DNA from: Rhodospirillaceae bacterium
Lineage (GTDB): Bacteria; Pseudomonadota; Alphaproteobacteria; Rhodospirillales; Rhodospirillaceae
DNA length: 64,000 bases
Direction of reading: 5' to 3'
Assembly (NCBI GenBank): GCA_029245025.1
Contig: JAQWQC010000029.1
Span: forward strand, 32,553 to 96,552
Below the pieces are notes generated by a model, which searched no databases, was not told the DNA's origin, and saw only the letters and a program-made list of their open reading frames with translations. A program made the position numbers and the translations under genes. Positions 41,014-50,803 of this stretch are shown piece by piece (the first letter of the stretch is position 1; each line of letters opens with the position of its first letter).

Positions 41014-42411
41014 ATGGCAGATACAAATTTTGACCTTATCGTCATAGGTGGCGGACCTGGTGGATACGTAACGGCAATCCGTGGCTCTCAGCTGGGCTTA
41101 AAGACGGCTGTTGTTGAGCGGGAACATCTTGGTGGAATTTGTTTGAATTGGGGGTGTATCCCGACCAAGGCTCTGCTGCGCACCTCTGAGGTTTATCATT
41201 TGATGCAGCACGCTGACGATTTTGGCTTGTCAGTGAAGGATGTCAGCTATGACGTCAAAAAAATTGTTGAGAGGTCACGTAAAGTTGCAAGTCGTCTGTC
41301 CGGCGGCGTCGGCATGTTGTTGAAGAGGAACAAAATCACGGTCTTTGATGGGCAGGGCGCTTTGGCCGGGAAAGGCCAGGTGAAAGTCACCAAGGACAAA
41401 AAGGAAGTCGCGACGCTGAAAGCCAAGCATATCGTTCTGGCGGCAGGCGCGCGGGCTCGGACGCTGCCGGGTCTTGAACCGGACGGCAAGCTGATCTGGA
41501 CATACAAGGAAGCTATGGTACCAGACAGCATGCCGAAATCGATGCTGGTCATCGGCTCCGGAGCAATTGGCATAGAGTTCGCCAGCTTTTACAAAACACT
41601 CGGCGTTGATGTGACAGTTGTTGAAGTGATGGATCGCGTCCTTCCGGTAGAGGATGAAGAAATTTCGGCATTTGCTCTGAAGGCTTTCAAAAAGCAGGGC
41701 ATGAACATCATTACCGGCGCGACGGTCAAAAGTCTTAAGACCGGCAAATCGAGTGTGACGGCCACGATCGAGAAAGACGGAAAGTCAGAAAGCTTAAAAG
41801 TCGATCGCGTTATTCTCGCTGTCGGTATTGTAGGCAACGTGGAAGATATTGGCCTTGAGAAGACCAAGGTTAAGGTCGAGAAAACTCATGTCGTAACAGG
41901 CAAATACAGCGAAACGGATGAGCCTGGTGTCTATGCCATTGGTGACCTGACGGGGCCGCCGTGGCTGGCTCACAAGGCCAGCCATGAGGGCGTGATCTGT
42001 GTCGAGAAAATCGCCGGTAAAAACCCTCATCCATTGAATACGTTTCGGATCCCGGGATGCACCTATTGTCATCCGCAGGTCGCAAGCGTGGGTATGACGG
42101 AGGCCAAGGCGAAAGAAGCGGGGCACAAAGTACGCGTTGGTCGGTTTCCGTTTCTTGGCAACGGCAAGGCGATCGCGCTTGGCGATGACCAAGGCCTTGT
42201 CAAGACCGTGTTTGACGCAGATACCGGTGAGCTACTTGGCGCCCATATGATTGGCGCGGAGGTCACCGAACTCATTCAAGGCTATGCAGTTGCTATGACG
42301 TTGGAAACTACAGAAGCTGAACTCATGGAAACAGTCTTCCCGCATCCAACGCTCTCAGAAATGATGCATGAGTCGGTACTTGATGCGTACGATCAAGTTG
42401 TTCATATCTAA
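41014..42411 (+). CDS. lpd: Dihydrolipoamide dehydrogenase (E3)
   Basis: A 465-residue flavoprotein that re-oxidises lipoamide with NAD+. The FAD motif is VIGGGPGGYVTAIRG, the redox-active disulfide is GGICLNWGCIPTKALLR, the NAD-binding motif is VIGSGAIGIEFASFYKTLG, and the C-terminal His-Glu pair lies in VFPHPTLSEMMHE. It closes the complex-encoding part of the operon, 12 bases after pdhC; lipA begins 3 bases after its stop. Confidence 0.97.
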   Translation: MADTNFDLIVIGGGPGGYVTAIRGSQLGLKTAVVEREHLGGICLNWGCIPTKALLRTSEVYHLMQHADDFGLSVKDVSYDVKKIVERSRKVASRLSGGVGMLLKRNKITVFDGQGALAGKGQVKVTKDKKEVATLKAKHIVLAAGARARTLPGLEPDGKLIWTYKEAMVPDSMPKSMLVIGSGAIGIEFASFYKTLGVDVTVVEVMDRVLPVEDEEISAFALKAFKKQGMNIITGATVKSLKTGKSSVTATIEKDGKSESLKVDRVILAVGIVGNVEDIGLEKTKVKVEKTHVVTGKYSETDEPGVYAIGDLTGPPWLAHKASHEGVICVEKIAGKNPHPLNTFRIPGCTYCHPQVASVGMTEAKAKEAGHKVRVGRFPFLGNGKAIALGDDQGLVKTVFDADTGELLGAHMIGAEVTELIQGYAVAMTLETTEAELMETVFPHPTLSEMMHESVLDAYDQVVHI

Positions 42412-42414
42412 GTC

Positions 42415-43338
42415 ATGACTGACTTTACCCCCATCAAGAAGCAATCAACGCGGACACCGAAACCCGATTGGTTGCGCGTAAAGGCACCGACATCCAAAAC
42501 CTATGGAGAAACGCGCAAACTGATGCGTGATCTCAACCTTCACACAGTATGCGAAGAAGCGGCTTGCCCAAACATTGGAGAATGTTGGACACAAAAACAC
42601 GCAACGCTGATGATCTTGGGTGATATCTGTACACGCGCCTGCGCCTTCTGCAACATCAAGACCGGTAAACCCGGCAATGTTGATACCGAAGAGCCTGCTC
42701 ATGTTGGTGAAGCGGTTGCTAAACTGGGGTTGCGTCACGTCGTCATCACGTCCGTAGATCGCGATGATCTCGAGGATGGCGGAGCCGCGCACTGGGTTAA
42801 AGTGATCAATTCAATTAAGGTAGCGTGTCCCGATACGACAATTGAAGTGTTGACCCCGGACTTTAGAAAAAAACTCGGGTCAACGGACTTGGTCGCCAAG
42901 GCCCACCCCGATGTTTACAATCACAACTTAGAAACTGTGCCACGGCTGTATCGGACCATTCGCCCAGGCGCCCGTTACTTTACAAGCTTGCGATTGCTGG
43001 AGCGTGTTAAGGAAGTTGTCCCAACTGTCTTCACTAAGTCGGGCATCATGGTTGGAATAGGTGAGACCAAAGATGAAGTTCTTCAAGTCATGGACGACAT
43101 GCGCGCGGCTGACGTTGATTTTCTCACCATAGGTCAATACTTGCAGCCGACGCTACGACATGCGGCGGTTGATCGTTTTGTGACACCTGATGAGTTTGCA
43201 GTATATGAGAAAATAGCGCGGGCCAAGGGTTTTCTGATGGTTTCGGCGACCCCTCTCACCCGGTCGTCTTATCATGCCGATGCTGATTTTGCCCGCCTTA
43301 AAGAAGCCCGGGAAAGCAAACTCGCGGCGGTATCTTAG
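42415..43338 (+). CDS. lipA: Lipoyl synthase
   Basis: A 307-residue radical-SAM enzyme inserting two sulfurs into octanoyl groups to form lipoyl, the cofactor of the upstream complex. Both iron-sulfur clusters are seen: the auxiliary one in [13 protein letters not shown] and the radical-SAM one in [25 protein letters not shown] and the C-terminal RSSYHAD fit the family. Placement directly after lpd couples cofactor supply to complex synthesis. Confidence 0.97.
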   Translation: MTDFTPIKKQSTRTPKPDWLRVKAPTSKTYGETRKLMRDLNLHTVCEEAACPNIGECWTQKHATLMILGDICTRACAFCNIKTGKPGNVDTEEPAHVGEAVAKLGLRHVVITSVDRDDLEDGGAAHWVKVINSIKVACPDTTIEVLTPDFRKKLGSTDLVAKAHPDVYNHNLETVPRLYRTIRPGARYFTSLRLLERVKEVVPTVFTKSGIMVGIGETKDEVLQVMDDMRAADVDFLTIGQYLQPTLRHAAVDRFVTPDEFAVYEKIARAKGFLMVSATPLTRSSYHADADFARLKEARESKLAAVS

Positions 43339-43360
43339 GTTTAAATACGGCACGCTGGGT

Positions 43361-43804
43361 ATGGCAGTTCACCACGAGAAGCGCATACTGCCTTACACTC
43401 AGAAGCAAGTGTTTGACCTTGTCTCAGACGTCGAACGCTATCCTCTGTTTTTACCGTGGTGCATAGCCTCTCGAAAAATCAAAACCTATGACGATGGGTT
43501 TGACGCAGATCTTGCGATCGGTTTTAAGATGGTCCGAGAGTCATTTACATCGCGCGTGTTTCTAACCGCGCCAGACCAAGTTGATGTGGTTTACAAGGAT
43601 GGTCCATTTAAGCATTTAACAAATAGATGGGTCTTTGCCCCTACGTCTGATGGCAAGGGCTGTGAAGTCGATTTTCATCTCGATTTCGAATTCCGATCTC
43701 GTGTTCTACAAAAGTTGATTGGTGTACTTTTTGAGGAAGCGGTGCGGCGTATGGTCTCGGCGTTTGAGGACCGGGCGGCTCAGTTATACGGCAAGTCTAC
43801 CTAG
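43361..43804 (+). CDS. COQ10/RatA-type START-domain protein
   Basis: A 147-residue SRPBCC-fold protein of the polyketide-cyclase/COQ10 group, thought to bind ubiquinone and support respiration; the RatA name given to relatives reflects an E. coli report of ribosome association. Motifs are YTQKQVFDLVSDVERYPLFLPWC, PFKHLTNRWVF and the C-terminal helix EEAVRRMVSAFEDRA. An ATG at 43274 in the same frame lies inside lipA and is rejected. Its TAG shares CTAG with the convergent gene. Confidence 0.9.
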   Translation: MAVHHEKRILPYTQKQVFDLVSDVERYPLFLPWCIASRKIKTYDDGFDADLAIGFKMVRESFTSRVFLTAPDQVDVVYKDGPFKHLTNRWVFAPTSDGKGCEVDFHLDFEFRSRVLQKLIGVLFEEAVRRMVSAFEDRAAQLYGKST

Positions 43805-44328
43805 TCTTCCGCTGTGGTTGTTTCGTCTTCGTATTCCCTGAGGCGGCTAAGAATGAGTTCTAGTGCAGCTCCCACAGTTGAGCGGCGGATATCATCCCGG
43901 GTTCCTGCAAAGATGTAGCGCTTTATAACTGCATCTTCTCCGCTCTCAGCGAGAGAGAGGTAAACTAGGCCGACCGGCTTATCAGCTGTGCCACCGCGCG
44001 GCCCGGCGATACCAGTCACGGATACAGCCAAGTCTGCGCCAGCGTGCGCCAATGCGCCCTCAGCCATCGCCGCGGCCACCATGTCACTTACGGCACCAAA
44101 CTCTGTGATTGCGTCCACCGGAACACCAAGTAGACGCGTTTTGGCTTCGTTCGCATAGGTAATGAAACCGCATAGAAATGTGGTGGAAGACCCAGCGACG
44201 GCCGTAAGACAACTTGATATGAGCCCGCCCGTGCAGGATTCAGCAGTTGCAATCATCTTACCGTGTTTTGTCGCCTCTCTAATGACGACGTCCGCCATAT
44301 CAGTCAGGTCTGTCGGAAGGGTTGCCAT
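43801..44328 (-). CDS. pncC: Nicotinamide-nucleotide amidohydrolase (CinA C-terminal type)
   Basis: A 175-residue stand-alone CinA C-terminal domain, which deamidates nicotinamide mononucleotide in NAD salvage. Family motifs are IATAESCTGGLISSCLT, FCGFITYANEAKTRLLGV, GALAHAGADLAVSVTGIAGP and GGTADKPVGLVYLSL. The N-terminal MoaB-like domain of full CinA is absent, as is common. It follows pgpA by 3 bases on the minus strand, so the two form one transcript. Confidence 0.93.
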   Translation of the reverse strand: MATLPTDLTDMADVVIREATKHGKMIATAESCTGGLISSCLTAVAGSSTTFLCGFITYANEAKTRLLGVPVDAITEFGAVSDMVAAAMAEGALAHAGADLAVSVTGIAGPRGGTADKPVGLVYLSLAESGEDAVIKRYIFAGTRDDIRRSTVGAALELILSRLREYEDETTTAED

Positions 44329-44331
44329 TAG

Positions 44332-44805
44332 TTACCCGCCAAGAAAAAGAGTCAAAAGATACACGACTATCGCGGCGTATACGGCGGCCGCGACGTCATC
44401 AATCATCACACCTAGAGCACCGGGGACGTTCTGTTCAAGCATCCTGATCGGGCAAGGTTTGTAAATATCGAATATACGAAAGGCGATAAACCCGGTCGCA
44501 TAGAGCAAAATATCAGGTGGAACAAAAGCGAGGGTCAGCCACTGGCCGGCTACCTCGTCAATAACAACCCATCCGGGGTCTTTCTTAGCTTCAGGTGACT
44601 TATGGGCTGCGGCCCATCCAACGCAAAATGCAATAATGCCCGCAAGTAATAGACTTTCGGACCCCCAAACACTGGCCATGCCCCATGCGAAGGGCAAGGC
44701 CGCCAGTGACCCGACGGTTCCTGGGGCTTTTGGGGCATATCCGGTGCCAAACCAGGATAAAATAGTCAAATTTAGTATTTTCATCTTCTGGTAGATATCG
44801 CCCAA
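44332..44805 (-). CDS. pgpA: Phosphatidylglycerophosphatase A
   Basis: A 157-residue integral membrane phosphatase making phosphatidylglycerol. The signature FGTGYAPKAPGTVGSL opens the domain, followed by DPGWVVIDEVAGQW and FRIFDIYKPCPI with GALGVMIDDVAAA, all typical of PgpA. Three to four hydrophobic helices are visible. The frame opens with TTG at 44805; an ATG at 44784 would shorten it by seven residues and may be the real start, since neither has a clear ribosome-binding site. Confidence 0.92.
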   Translation of the reverse strand: MGDIYQKMKILNLTILSWFGTGYAPKAPGTVGSLAALPFAWGMASVWGSESLLLAGIIAFCVGWAAAHKSPEAKKDPGWVVIDEVAGQWLTLAFVPPDILLYATGFIAFRIFDIYKPCPIRMLEQNVPGALGVMIDDVAAAVYAAIVVYLLTLFLGG

Positions 44806-44896
44806 ATTGGTGCGCGCTTCAGTTTATAAGTGCAGAGCTTCCGGACCAATGACGCACGAGAACCGCTAACGGACGCAGGTTTTGGCTCTGAGTCAA

Positions 44897-44921
44897 GACT
44901 GCAATATTGCAGTCGTTTTTT
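44897..44921 (+). terminator. Orphan terminator-like hairpin between divergent genes
   Basis: GACTGCAATATTGCAGTC (44897-44914) is a fully palindromic 18-mer that can fold as a 7-base stem with an ATAT turn and is followed by GTTTTTTC, the form of an intrinsic terminator on the plus strand. It lies in the 356-base gap between pgpA (minus) and the M23 gene (plus), where no plus-strand gene ends. The rest of the gap shows nothing I can support. Confidence 0.6.
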
Positions 44922-45161
44922 CTCTACCTATTGAAAAAATGGGAAAAAATGGCAACAATCATTTTAGTGTACTTCATGCCTCTGCCTTTCTGCCGCCCGG
45001 TAATTAGATTTTAAGGCAAATTGGGATATATATTAAGGACTAAAAGATCTCCCGTGGCGAACCGGAATCTGGTTTAATGAAGTGTTCGCATAGAAACCGT
45101 GAATCCTTAACCGGCTTTGGGATTGGATTTGCGGCTCTTTTTTTGAGTGCCGAGGAAGCAC

Positions 45162-46568
45162 GTGTCGAAGTTTGATCCGCATAAACGAAGCCTGTCAGAT
45201 CTTCAACGCTGGCTTCAGAGGTTCTTTCCGGAGCGGCAGATTATCCTGCGTACCGAAGAACACATGCACACCCTGCGTCTCACAACAATGCGTCAAGTCA
45301 TCGCAGCCTCTCTCTTCATCGTTGTTGGAAGTTGGCTTCTCGTAAGTTCAAGCTTGGTAGTTAGCCATGGTGATCGCATTCGCGCGAAGAATATTGAAGT
45401 TAAGGATGCCAAGTCTGGCTATGAGCAACTTCTCGCGCAACTCACTGTATATAAGCGCCGCATTGATGAGATTACTGAAGAGTTGGATGAGAATAATGAG
45501 CTCATGGTTTCTTTGGTGGACCGCCAAGTATCTCTTTTCGAACTTAAGACGCCGCAGGAGACTTTTGCCTCGGCGGCTCGCGAGCGAAAACCCGACATAA
45601 AACGTTTTGTGCAGAACGGTCGTTTGGGCTCTGACCCAGAGCAAATTGAAGTAGCGATTGGGCGGATTGAACTAGAGCGTGATCGTATCTCTGAAGAGCG
45701 CGCAGATCTGCATACTCAATTGGAGAACTTAAAGTCCGGTATGGCGGACGTGACTGTAGTTCACCAGGGCGCGGAATTTATCGACCCTAAAACTTTGGAG
45801 CTGCGCCAACTTGTCATCGAACGTGATCTGCGATCAGCAGAGCGTGATGTTTTAGTGTCGCGTGTTGGTGAACTGGAGAACCAGCTTCGGGAAATGGAAA
45901 GCACTCATCTTTTGTTGTTTCATCGTTTTTCCGAAGTGGCTGAGGAGCAAATTCAAAAAATTCAGACATCGCTGTCAACGACAGGGATTGAAGTGGACAT
46001 TCTTCTTGATGCGCGTCGTTCAGAGACAGGCAGTGGTGGTCCATATATTCCGTTGGAGTCTTTTCCGGGTGATGAAGGGCCGCTGCATGAGTCTCTTGTG
46101 TCTCTCAATTTAAAGGTTGAGCGTCTGACAGAATTACAAAACTTGACGGCCGTAATGCCCTTGGGAAAGCCGCTAAAGAAATATTGGATTACAAGCGGGT
46201 TTGGGGTTCGAAAAGACCCAATTCTTGGTAAGTATGCGCGACATCTCGGTCTGGATTTTGGTGGCCCTTACAAGTCAGCGATTCTTAGCCCAGGTGAGGG
46301 AAAGGTTGTTTACGCTGGGTGGCGTGGCCGCTATGGTCGCCTCGTCGAGATTGACCATGGTATGGGGTTGACCTCCCGCTACGGTCATATGGCAAAAATT
46401 TCGGTTACAGAGGGTGAGTATGTCGGTCGAGGGACCGAAATTGGCCTTCTAGGTAATAGCGGGCGTAGTACAGGGGCTCACCTTCACCTAGAAGTCCTGT
46501 ACAAAGGAAAACAGTTAAACCCTTTACAATTTATGAGAGCGGGAAGCGATGTTCTCGAGCAAGAATAA
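45162..46568 (+). CDS. M23 family (LytM-type) cell-wall peptidase
   Basis: A 468-residue envelope protein: a short cytoplasmic N-terminus, one transmembrane helix (VIAASLFIVVGSWLLVSSSLV), a long periplasmic coiled coil (about residues 70-280), and a C-terminal LytM/M23 domain. Zinc ligands are visible in RHLGLDF (His and Asp) and HLHLE (His), with FGVRKDPILGK and GNSGRSTGAH. M23 enzymes cut cross-links in peptidoglycan. The GTG at 45162 with GAGGAA five bases upstream is chosen over the GTG at 45147, which has no ribosome-binding site. It overlaps the bactofilin gene by 20 bases, a known functional pairing in cell-shape control. Confidence 0.92.
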   Translation: MSKFDPHKRSLSDLQRWLQRFFPERQIILRTEEHMHTLRLTTMRQVIAASLFIVVGSWLLVSSSLVVSHGDRIRAKNIEVKDAKSGYEQLLAQLTVYKRRIDEITEELDENNELMVSLVDRQVSLFELKTPQETFASAARERKPDIKRFVQNGRLGSDPEQIEVAIGRIELERDRISEERADLHTQLENLKSGMADVTVVHQGAEFIDPKTLELRQLVIERDLRSAERDVLVSRVGELENQLREMESTHLLLFHRFSEVAEEQIQKIQTSLSTTGIEVDILLDARRSETGSGGPYIPLESFPGDEGPLHESLVSLNLKVERLTELQNLTAVMPLGKPLKKYWITSGFGVRKDPILGKYARHLGLDFGGPYKSAILSPGEGKVVYAGWRGRYGRLVEIDHGMGLTSRYGHMAKISVTEGEYVGRGTEIGLLGNSGRSTGAHLHLEVLYKGKQLNPLQFMRAGSDVLEQE

Positions 46569-47019
46569 AGAACAATCAGCACAGGTGACACGCATCAGTG
46601 AATCCAAGGTAAAATCAATACCATCAATTATTAGTATCGATCTCAACGTACAGGGGAATCTTTCTAGCAATGGTGAGATACAGGTCGACGGTAATGTCGA
46701 AGGCGATATTAACTGTAAGGCACTAATTGTTGGCACAAAGGGATCTGTGAGTGGCGAAGTCATCGCTCAGACAGTTCGCGTCCACGGTACCATTAAGGGT
46801 GAGGTTAAGGCGAAGTCAGTCTTCTTGGCTTCAACAGCCCAAATGTCTGGCGACATTGAGAATGAAAGTCTGGCGATTGAGCCCGGTGCGTTTATGGAGG
46901 GGCACTGTAAGCGAACTCAAGCTGAGACGCCTAAGGCTGCGAAACCAGGATCTGTCGCCGTTAAGCCAGCTGTAAAAGCGCAGGACGTTGATTCTATGGC
47001 TCGGGCGGCAGCCTCTTAG
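46549..47019 (+). CDS. bacA: Bactofilin
   Basis: A 156-residue cytoskeletal protein. Residues about 27-125 form the right-handed beta-helix of bactofilins, built from short repeats such as GNLSSNGEIQVDGNVEGDIN, VGTKGSVSGEVIAQTVRVHG and TIKGEVKAKSV, flanked by unstructured termini. It polymerises at the inner membrane and localises wall enzymes such as the overlapping M23 peptidase. The start lies within the preceding gene, so translation is probably coupled. Confidence 0.94.
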   Translation: MFSSKNKEQSAQVTRISESKVKSIPSIISIDLNVQGNLSSNGEIQVDGNVEGDINCKALIVGTKGSVSGEVIAQTVRVHGTIKGEVKAKSVFLASTAQMSGDIENESLAIEPGAFMEGHCKRTQAETPKAAKPGSVAVKPAVKAQDVDSMARAAAS

Positions 47020-47050
47020 CACCTAACGTATGCAAAGAATAATTTCTACT

Positions 47051-47076
47051 AGGGCGGACTTGATCTGCCCTTTTTT
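47051..47076 (+). terminator. Intrinsic terminator after bactofilin
   Basis: AGGGCGGA (47051-47058) pairs with TCTGCCCT (47064-47071), with one G-T pair, around CTTGA, followed by a run of T residues to 47076. It sits 32 bases after the bactofilin stop. Confidence 0.88.
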
Positions 47077-47093
47077 ATAGGCGCGGGACTGTA

Positions 47094-49202
47094 CTAATTG
47101 CCAGCTCGGGATAAATCGGCTGGCAGTGTTTTCGCTAACTGTTGGCTGTTTGACATTACAGCTCGATACACTTGAAGGTTCTCCATAACTCGCTGCACGT
47201 AATTACGTGTTTCTGTAAACGGGATTTGCTCTATCCAATCTATTGGATCGACTTCAGCCTTGCGGGGGTCTCCAAATTCTCTGATCCAGCGTTTAACGCG
47301 ATAAGGACCAGCATTATAGGCGGCAATCGCCATAATGTATGACCCGTCGAACTGGTCGATCAGGTCGCCTAAATATTTTGAGCCAAGCATTATATTGTAA
47401 GTCGGATCATTGGTTAGCGCGTTGCGATCATAACGTTCCCGCATTTGCCGTGAAACGGCCCTGGCTGTGGCTGGCATGAGTTGCATTAGGCCACGCGCGC
47501 CAACAGGGCTGCGGGCGGCAACGTCGAAGTTGCTTTCTTGCCGTGTAATGGCTAGCAGCAAAGGTTTTTCTGGAGAATTGGGGTACGCGTAGTCTGGGAC
47601 GGGATACCCGAATTTAACGAGCGTAATGTGATCCTGGGCTGCGCGGCGTGCAATCCACACACCAAGGTCTTCGCGGTTAAACTTACTTACCATTTCAGCT
47701 GCGAGATGACGTTCTGTCGCGAAATCTGACGATTTTGCAGCGGCTAGTACAAAAGTTCTGAGGTGATCTTTGTTATTAACTTCAGCCAACATTCTAACCA
47801 CTTGAGCCAGCCGGCTTTGGTGAAATGAACTGCGCTCGCTTATTGTTGGCAAGGGGTCCAGGGGGAGTTGTGGAAATGTATCGCCGGTTAACTTGGCAAG
47901 AGCAAGTTGCCCATAATAGGTGGTGATATGAACGGCCGCTTTTTGATACCAGTTCCTGGCAAGTTCGGTATCGCCTGCGGATTCAATAGCACGTCCAATC
48001 CAATAGGCCCCGCGAGAGAGACTTACCGGAAAGGCGACAGCATCATAGACCCTGTAAAAGTGAGGTAACGATGCTTCCGGGTCTTCAAGGAATTGGAGTT
48101 GAATCCAACCGGCTAACCACTCCGATTCAAAGATCGATAAAGCATCTGTTGCATTATTGTTAGCGGCTATTTGATAGGCTTTTGTAATGTTGCCATTCGA
48201 AAGCGCTTCGCGGGTGAGTATGTGTCGTTCACGCCACCATAAATCAGGCCGAACGGCATCATTTTCCGAATCTGGGAGTAGTTTTGCTGCACTCTCATAG
48301 CGACGACGTTTGTTGCGCCACTTAAGTCGATTGTAGATAAGCCCTGGATCACTCTTTAGGCGTTCAGGAACTTTGTCTATCGCTGCATCAACCCCGTAGG
48401 ATGATGTCATTAACGCAATGCGTGCTTCGGCCAATTTTCTGTAATCGCTGTCGACCCGGCGCAACATGCGCCGAGCGCTGTTGGCGTGGCCATCCCACAG
48501 CAAGCGTTCTAGCCTCGCCTTGTGGTCATCCTTATCGAATAGTGCGTCAAATGTTCGCAGGAAGGCTGTCTCGTCAGATCGAGTAAAGGTACTCTCAAGC
48601 CAGGCTTGCCTAGCTACTTCCTCTGCTCTTGAGTTTTGTCCATCTGCTTTGTAGGCCTTCGCCAATATTGCCCGCCCAGAACCCGATCTGGGAGGAAATT
48701 CTTGAGACCATTCGATCAATTCAGCACGGGTTACTGAATTATCTGAGGAGGCCTCTTCAACACGTCGAATGATCGTGTCGATCTGTGGCCAGTCCGGGTT
48801 CTGCCGTATAAATTCTGTCCTTGCTTTGAATGACGTGGTGGCACCAGATTCGCGAATGTAAAGCCAAGCAATGACGTCGCGAGCTAATGGATTCTTGACG
48901 TCCTTTGCAAATTTGACTGCTCGATTCCACCGCCGGCCCTTGGCTGCATCAAGAGCTCGTCTAAAAGATAAGCGATCTGTTTCCCCAAGAAGATAATCGT
49001 AGTCTTTGCCGAAAGGCCCGTAATAGGGAGGTTTCCGAACCGGGAGAATGCGAGCTGTCTGAATTTTGCCTTTTATCGCAGGAATGGGCGGCTTTACCTC
49101 AGGTAGTAATGGGGCGGCACTTGAGGTGTGGAAGGCTAGCGGTTGAAGCGTTACGGACAGAAAGACAGCCCCAGCTAGTATCCGAAATGAACGATGGATC
49201 AT
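47094..49202 (-). CDS. slt: Soluble lytic murein transglycosylase
   Basis: A 702-residue periplasmic enzyme that cleaves the glycan strand of peptidoglycan to form anhydromuramyl ends. A signal peptide (RILAGAVFLSVTLQPLAFH) leads into a long alpha-helical superhelical domain, as in Slt70, and a C-terminal lysozyme-like SLT domain with the catalytic Glu in AITRQESNFD, SPVGARGLMQLMPATA, PTYNIMLGSKYL, and AIAAYNAGPYRVKRW. The start is uncertain: a GTG at 49214 is in frame, but the ATG at 49202 has AGG just upstream. It converges on the bactofilin gene across the terminator. Confidence 0.93.
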   Translation of the reverse strand: MIHRSFRILAGAVFLSVTLQPLAFHTSSAAPLLPEVKPPIPAIKGKIQTARILPVRKPPYYGPFGKDYDYLLGETDRLSFRRALDAAKGRRWNRAVKFAKDVKNPLARDVIAWLYIRESGATTSFKARTEFIRQNPDWPQIDTIIRRVEEASSDNSVTRAELIEWSQEFPPRSGSGRAILAKAYKADGQNSRAEEVARQAWLESTFTRSDETAFLRTFDALFDKDDHKARLERLLWDGHANSARRMLRRVDSDYRKLAEARIALMTSSYGVDAAIDKVPERLKSDPGLIYNRLKWRNKRRRYESAAKLLPDSENDAVRPDLWWRERHILTREALSNGNITKAYQIAANNNATDALSIFESEWLAGWIQLQFLEDPEASLPHFYRVYDAVAFPVSLSRGAYWIGRAIESAGDTELARNWYQKAAVHITTYYGQLALAKLTGDTFPQLPLDPLPTISERSSFHQSRLAQVVRMLAEVNNKDHLRTFVLAAAKSSDFATERHLAAEMVSKFNREDLGVWIARRAAQDHITLVKFGYPVPDYAYPNSPEKPLLLAITRQESNFDVAARSPVGARGLMQLMPATARAVSRQMRERYDRNALTNDPTYNIMLGSKYLGDLIDQFDGSYIMAIAAYNAGPYRVKRWIREFGDPRKAEVDPIDWIEQIPFTETRNYVQRVMENLQVYRAVMSNSQQLAKTLPADLSRAGN

Positions 49203-49439
49203 TAAACCTGCCACATCATGTAGAGCTTTAAAGTTATATTTTACCGAGTCTTGGGTTTTAACTAAAGGGTCATGGATTTGGGGACAACGGTATAAGGTGG
49301 AACAATAAACACTACTGGAATAGGCCCGCTGCTTGCTGCGTCACGCTGTCGGAGCTATGTTGCGCCGCCTGTGATGCAAGCACCTCTCTTTTCACTGGTG
49401 ACTCATTCTGGTGAAGAGTTGATTTTGGAGTTATTTCCC

Positions 49440-50315
49440 ATGTTTACCGGATCGATTACAGCACTGATTACGCCTTTTAGGGATGGTGCCGTTGATGAAA
49501 AGTCTTTCCAAGATATGGTGCAATGGCAGATTGACGAAGGGACACACGCGGTCGTGCCTTGTGGAACGACGGGTGAATCCCCAGTGCTTAGTCACGAAGA
49601 GCACAACCGTGTCATTGAGCTATGCATCGAGGTCGCTAAAAAGAAAATACCCGTAATTGCAGGGACGGGTTCGAATTCAACGGAAGAGGCTATTGCGCTG
49701 ACCCAGAATGCTGCAGAAGCTGGGGCGGACGCTGCGCTGGTTGTGACGCCTTATTATAACAAACCAAGCCAAGGGGGAATGATTGCGCATTTCACAGCGA
49801 TTGCTGATGCGGTGGATCTCCCGATCATTATCTACAATATTCCGCCGCGGAGTGTTGTCGATATGAGCGTAGAAACGATGGCGAAACTGGCTGAGCATAA
49901 AAACATCGCCGGCGTAAAAGACGCGACAGGTGATTTGGCTAGACCATTAGCCTCTCGAATTGACATTGGTAAAGAGTTTTGTTTGTTGTCTGGCGATGAT
50001 GACACAGCCGTCGCTTATCTAGCTCAAGGCGGCTTTGGATGTATTTCTGTATCGTCAAATGTTGCACCGAGGCTCAACGCGGAGCTTCATGATGCCTGGC
50101 GAAATAAACAATTCGACGAAGTATGGCGACTTCGGGATATTCTTCAGCCGCTTAATCAGGCTCTATTCTGTGAGCCAAATCCTGCGCCAGTGAAGTTCGC
50201 ATGTAGTCTGGTTGGGAAATGCCTGCCAGATATACGTGCACCGATGGTTCCTCTATCTGCGTCTTCAATGGCGAAGATAGAAGAAGCGATGCACGATGCT
50301 GGGCTGCTCGACTAG
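49440..50315 (+). CDS. dapA: 4-hydroxy-tetrahydrodipicolinate synthase
   Basis: A 291-residue enzyme condensing pyruvate and aspartate semialdehyde, the first step of the diaminopimelate/lysine pathway. Motifs are GTTGESPVLSHEEH, VVTPYYNKPSQGG, the catalytic Tyr region IIYNIPPRS, the Schiff-base Lys in GVKDATGD, and LLSGDDDTA. An ATG at 49371 is in frame, but the one at 49440, with GGAG upstream, gives the normal length and start (MFTGSITALITPF). smpB follows 12 bases later. Confidence 0.96.
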   Translation: MFTGSITALITPFRDGAVDEKSFQDMVQWQIDEGTHAVVPCGTTGESPVLSHEEHNRVIELCIEVAKKKIPVIAGTGSNSTEEAIALTQNAAEAGADAALVVTPYYNKPSQGGMIAHFTAIADAVDLPIIIYNIPPRSVVDMSVETMAKLAEHKNIAGVKDATGDLARPLASRIDIGKEFCLLSGDDDTAVAYLAQGGFGCISVSSNVAPRLNAELHDAWRNKQFDEVWRLRDILQPLNQALFCEPNPAPVKFACSLVGKCLPDIRAPMVPLSASSMAKIEEAMHDAGLLD

Positions 50316-50327
50316 GGCAGGAAGAAC

Positions 50328-50801
50328 ATGAGTAAGTCTGGATGGATATCAACGGGTACGGTTACCCAAAACCGTAAGGCGCGGCACGACTATAAAATTG
50401 AGGACACCTTTGAAACCGGTCTCGTTTTGTTTGGCACTGAGGTGAAGTCTTTACGGCTTGGGCGTGGAAATATTCAGGAGTCATATGCGGCGGCGGAAGA
50501 TGGTGGTTTGTATCTCGTCAATGCGTACATTCCTGAGTACGAAGGTGCAAAACACTTTGGGCATGAGCCCCGCCGTAAACGCAAATTGCTTCTTCATAAG
50601 AGAGAGATTGAAAAGTTAACCGGGGAAGTTTCTCGCAAAGGCATGACGCTTATTCCTCTATCAATTTATTTTAATGACCGTGGTCTCGCTAAACTCAAGA
50701 TAGGATTGGCCAAAGGTAAGACAGATATAGATCGGCGCCAGACCATCAAAGAACGTGAATGGAATCGCCAGAAGTCACGTTTGCTGCGCGACAAAGGGTA
50801 G
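50328..50801 (+). CDS. smpB: SsrA-binding protein
   Basis: A 157-residue protein that binds tmRNA and brings it to stalled ribosomes for trans-translation. Motifs are [75 protein letters not shown]. The length is normal. The tmRNA gene is not seen in this window. Confidence 0.96.
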   Translation: MSKSGWISTGTVTQNRKARHDYKIEDTFETGLVLFGTEVKSLRLGRGNIQESYAAAEDGGLYLVNAYIPEYEGAKHFGHEPRRKRKLLLHKREIEKLTGEVSRKGMTLIPLSIYFNDRGLAKLKIGLAKGKTDIDRRQTIKEREWNRQKSRLLRDKG

Positions 50802-50803
50802 CG

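Noticed and set aside
43361..43804. A RatA-type toxin with a toxin-antitoxin partner
   Set aside because: The protein fits the COQ10-like START family and stands after lipA; no antitoxin gene accompanies it.
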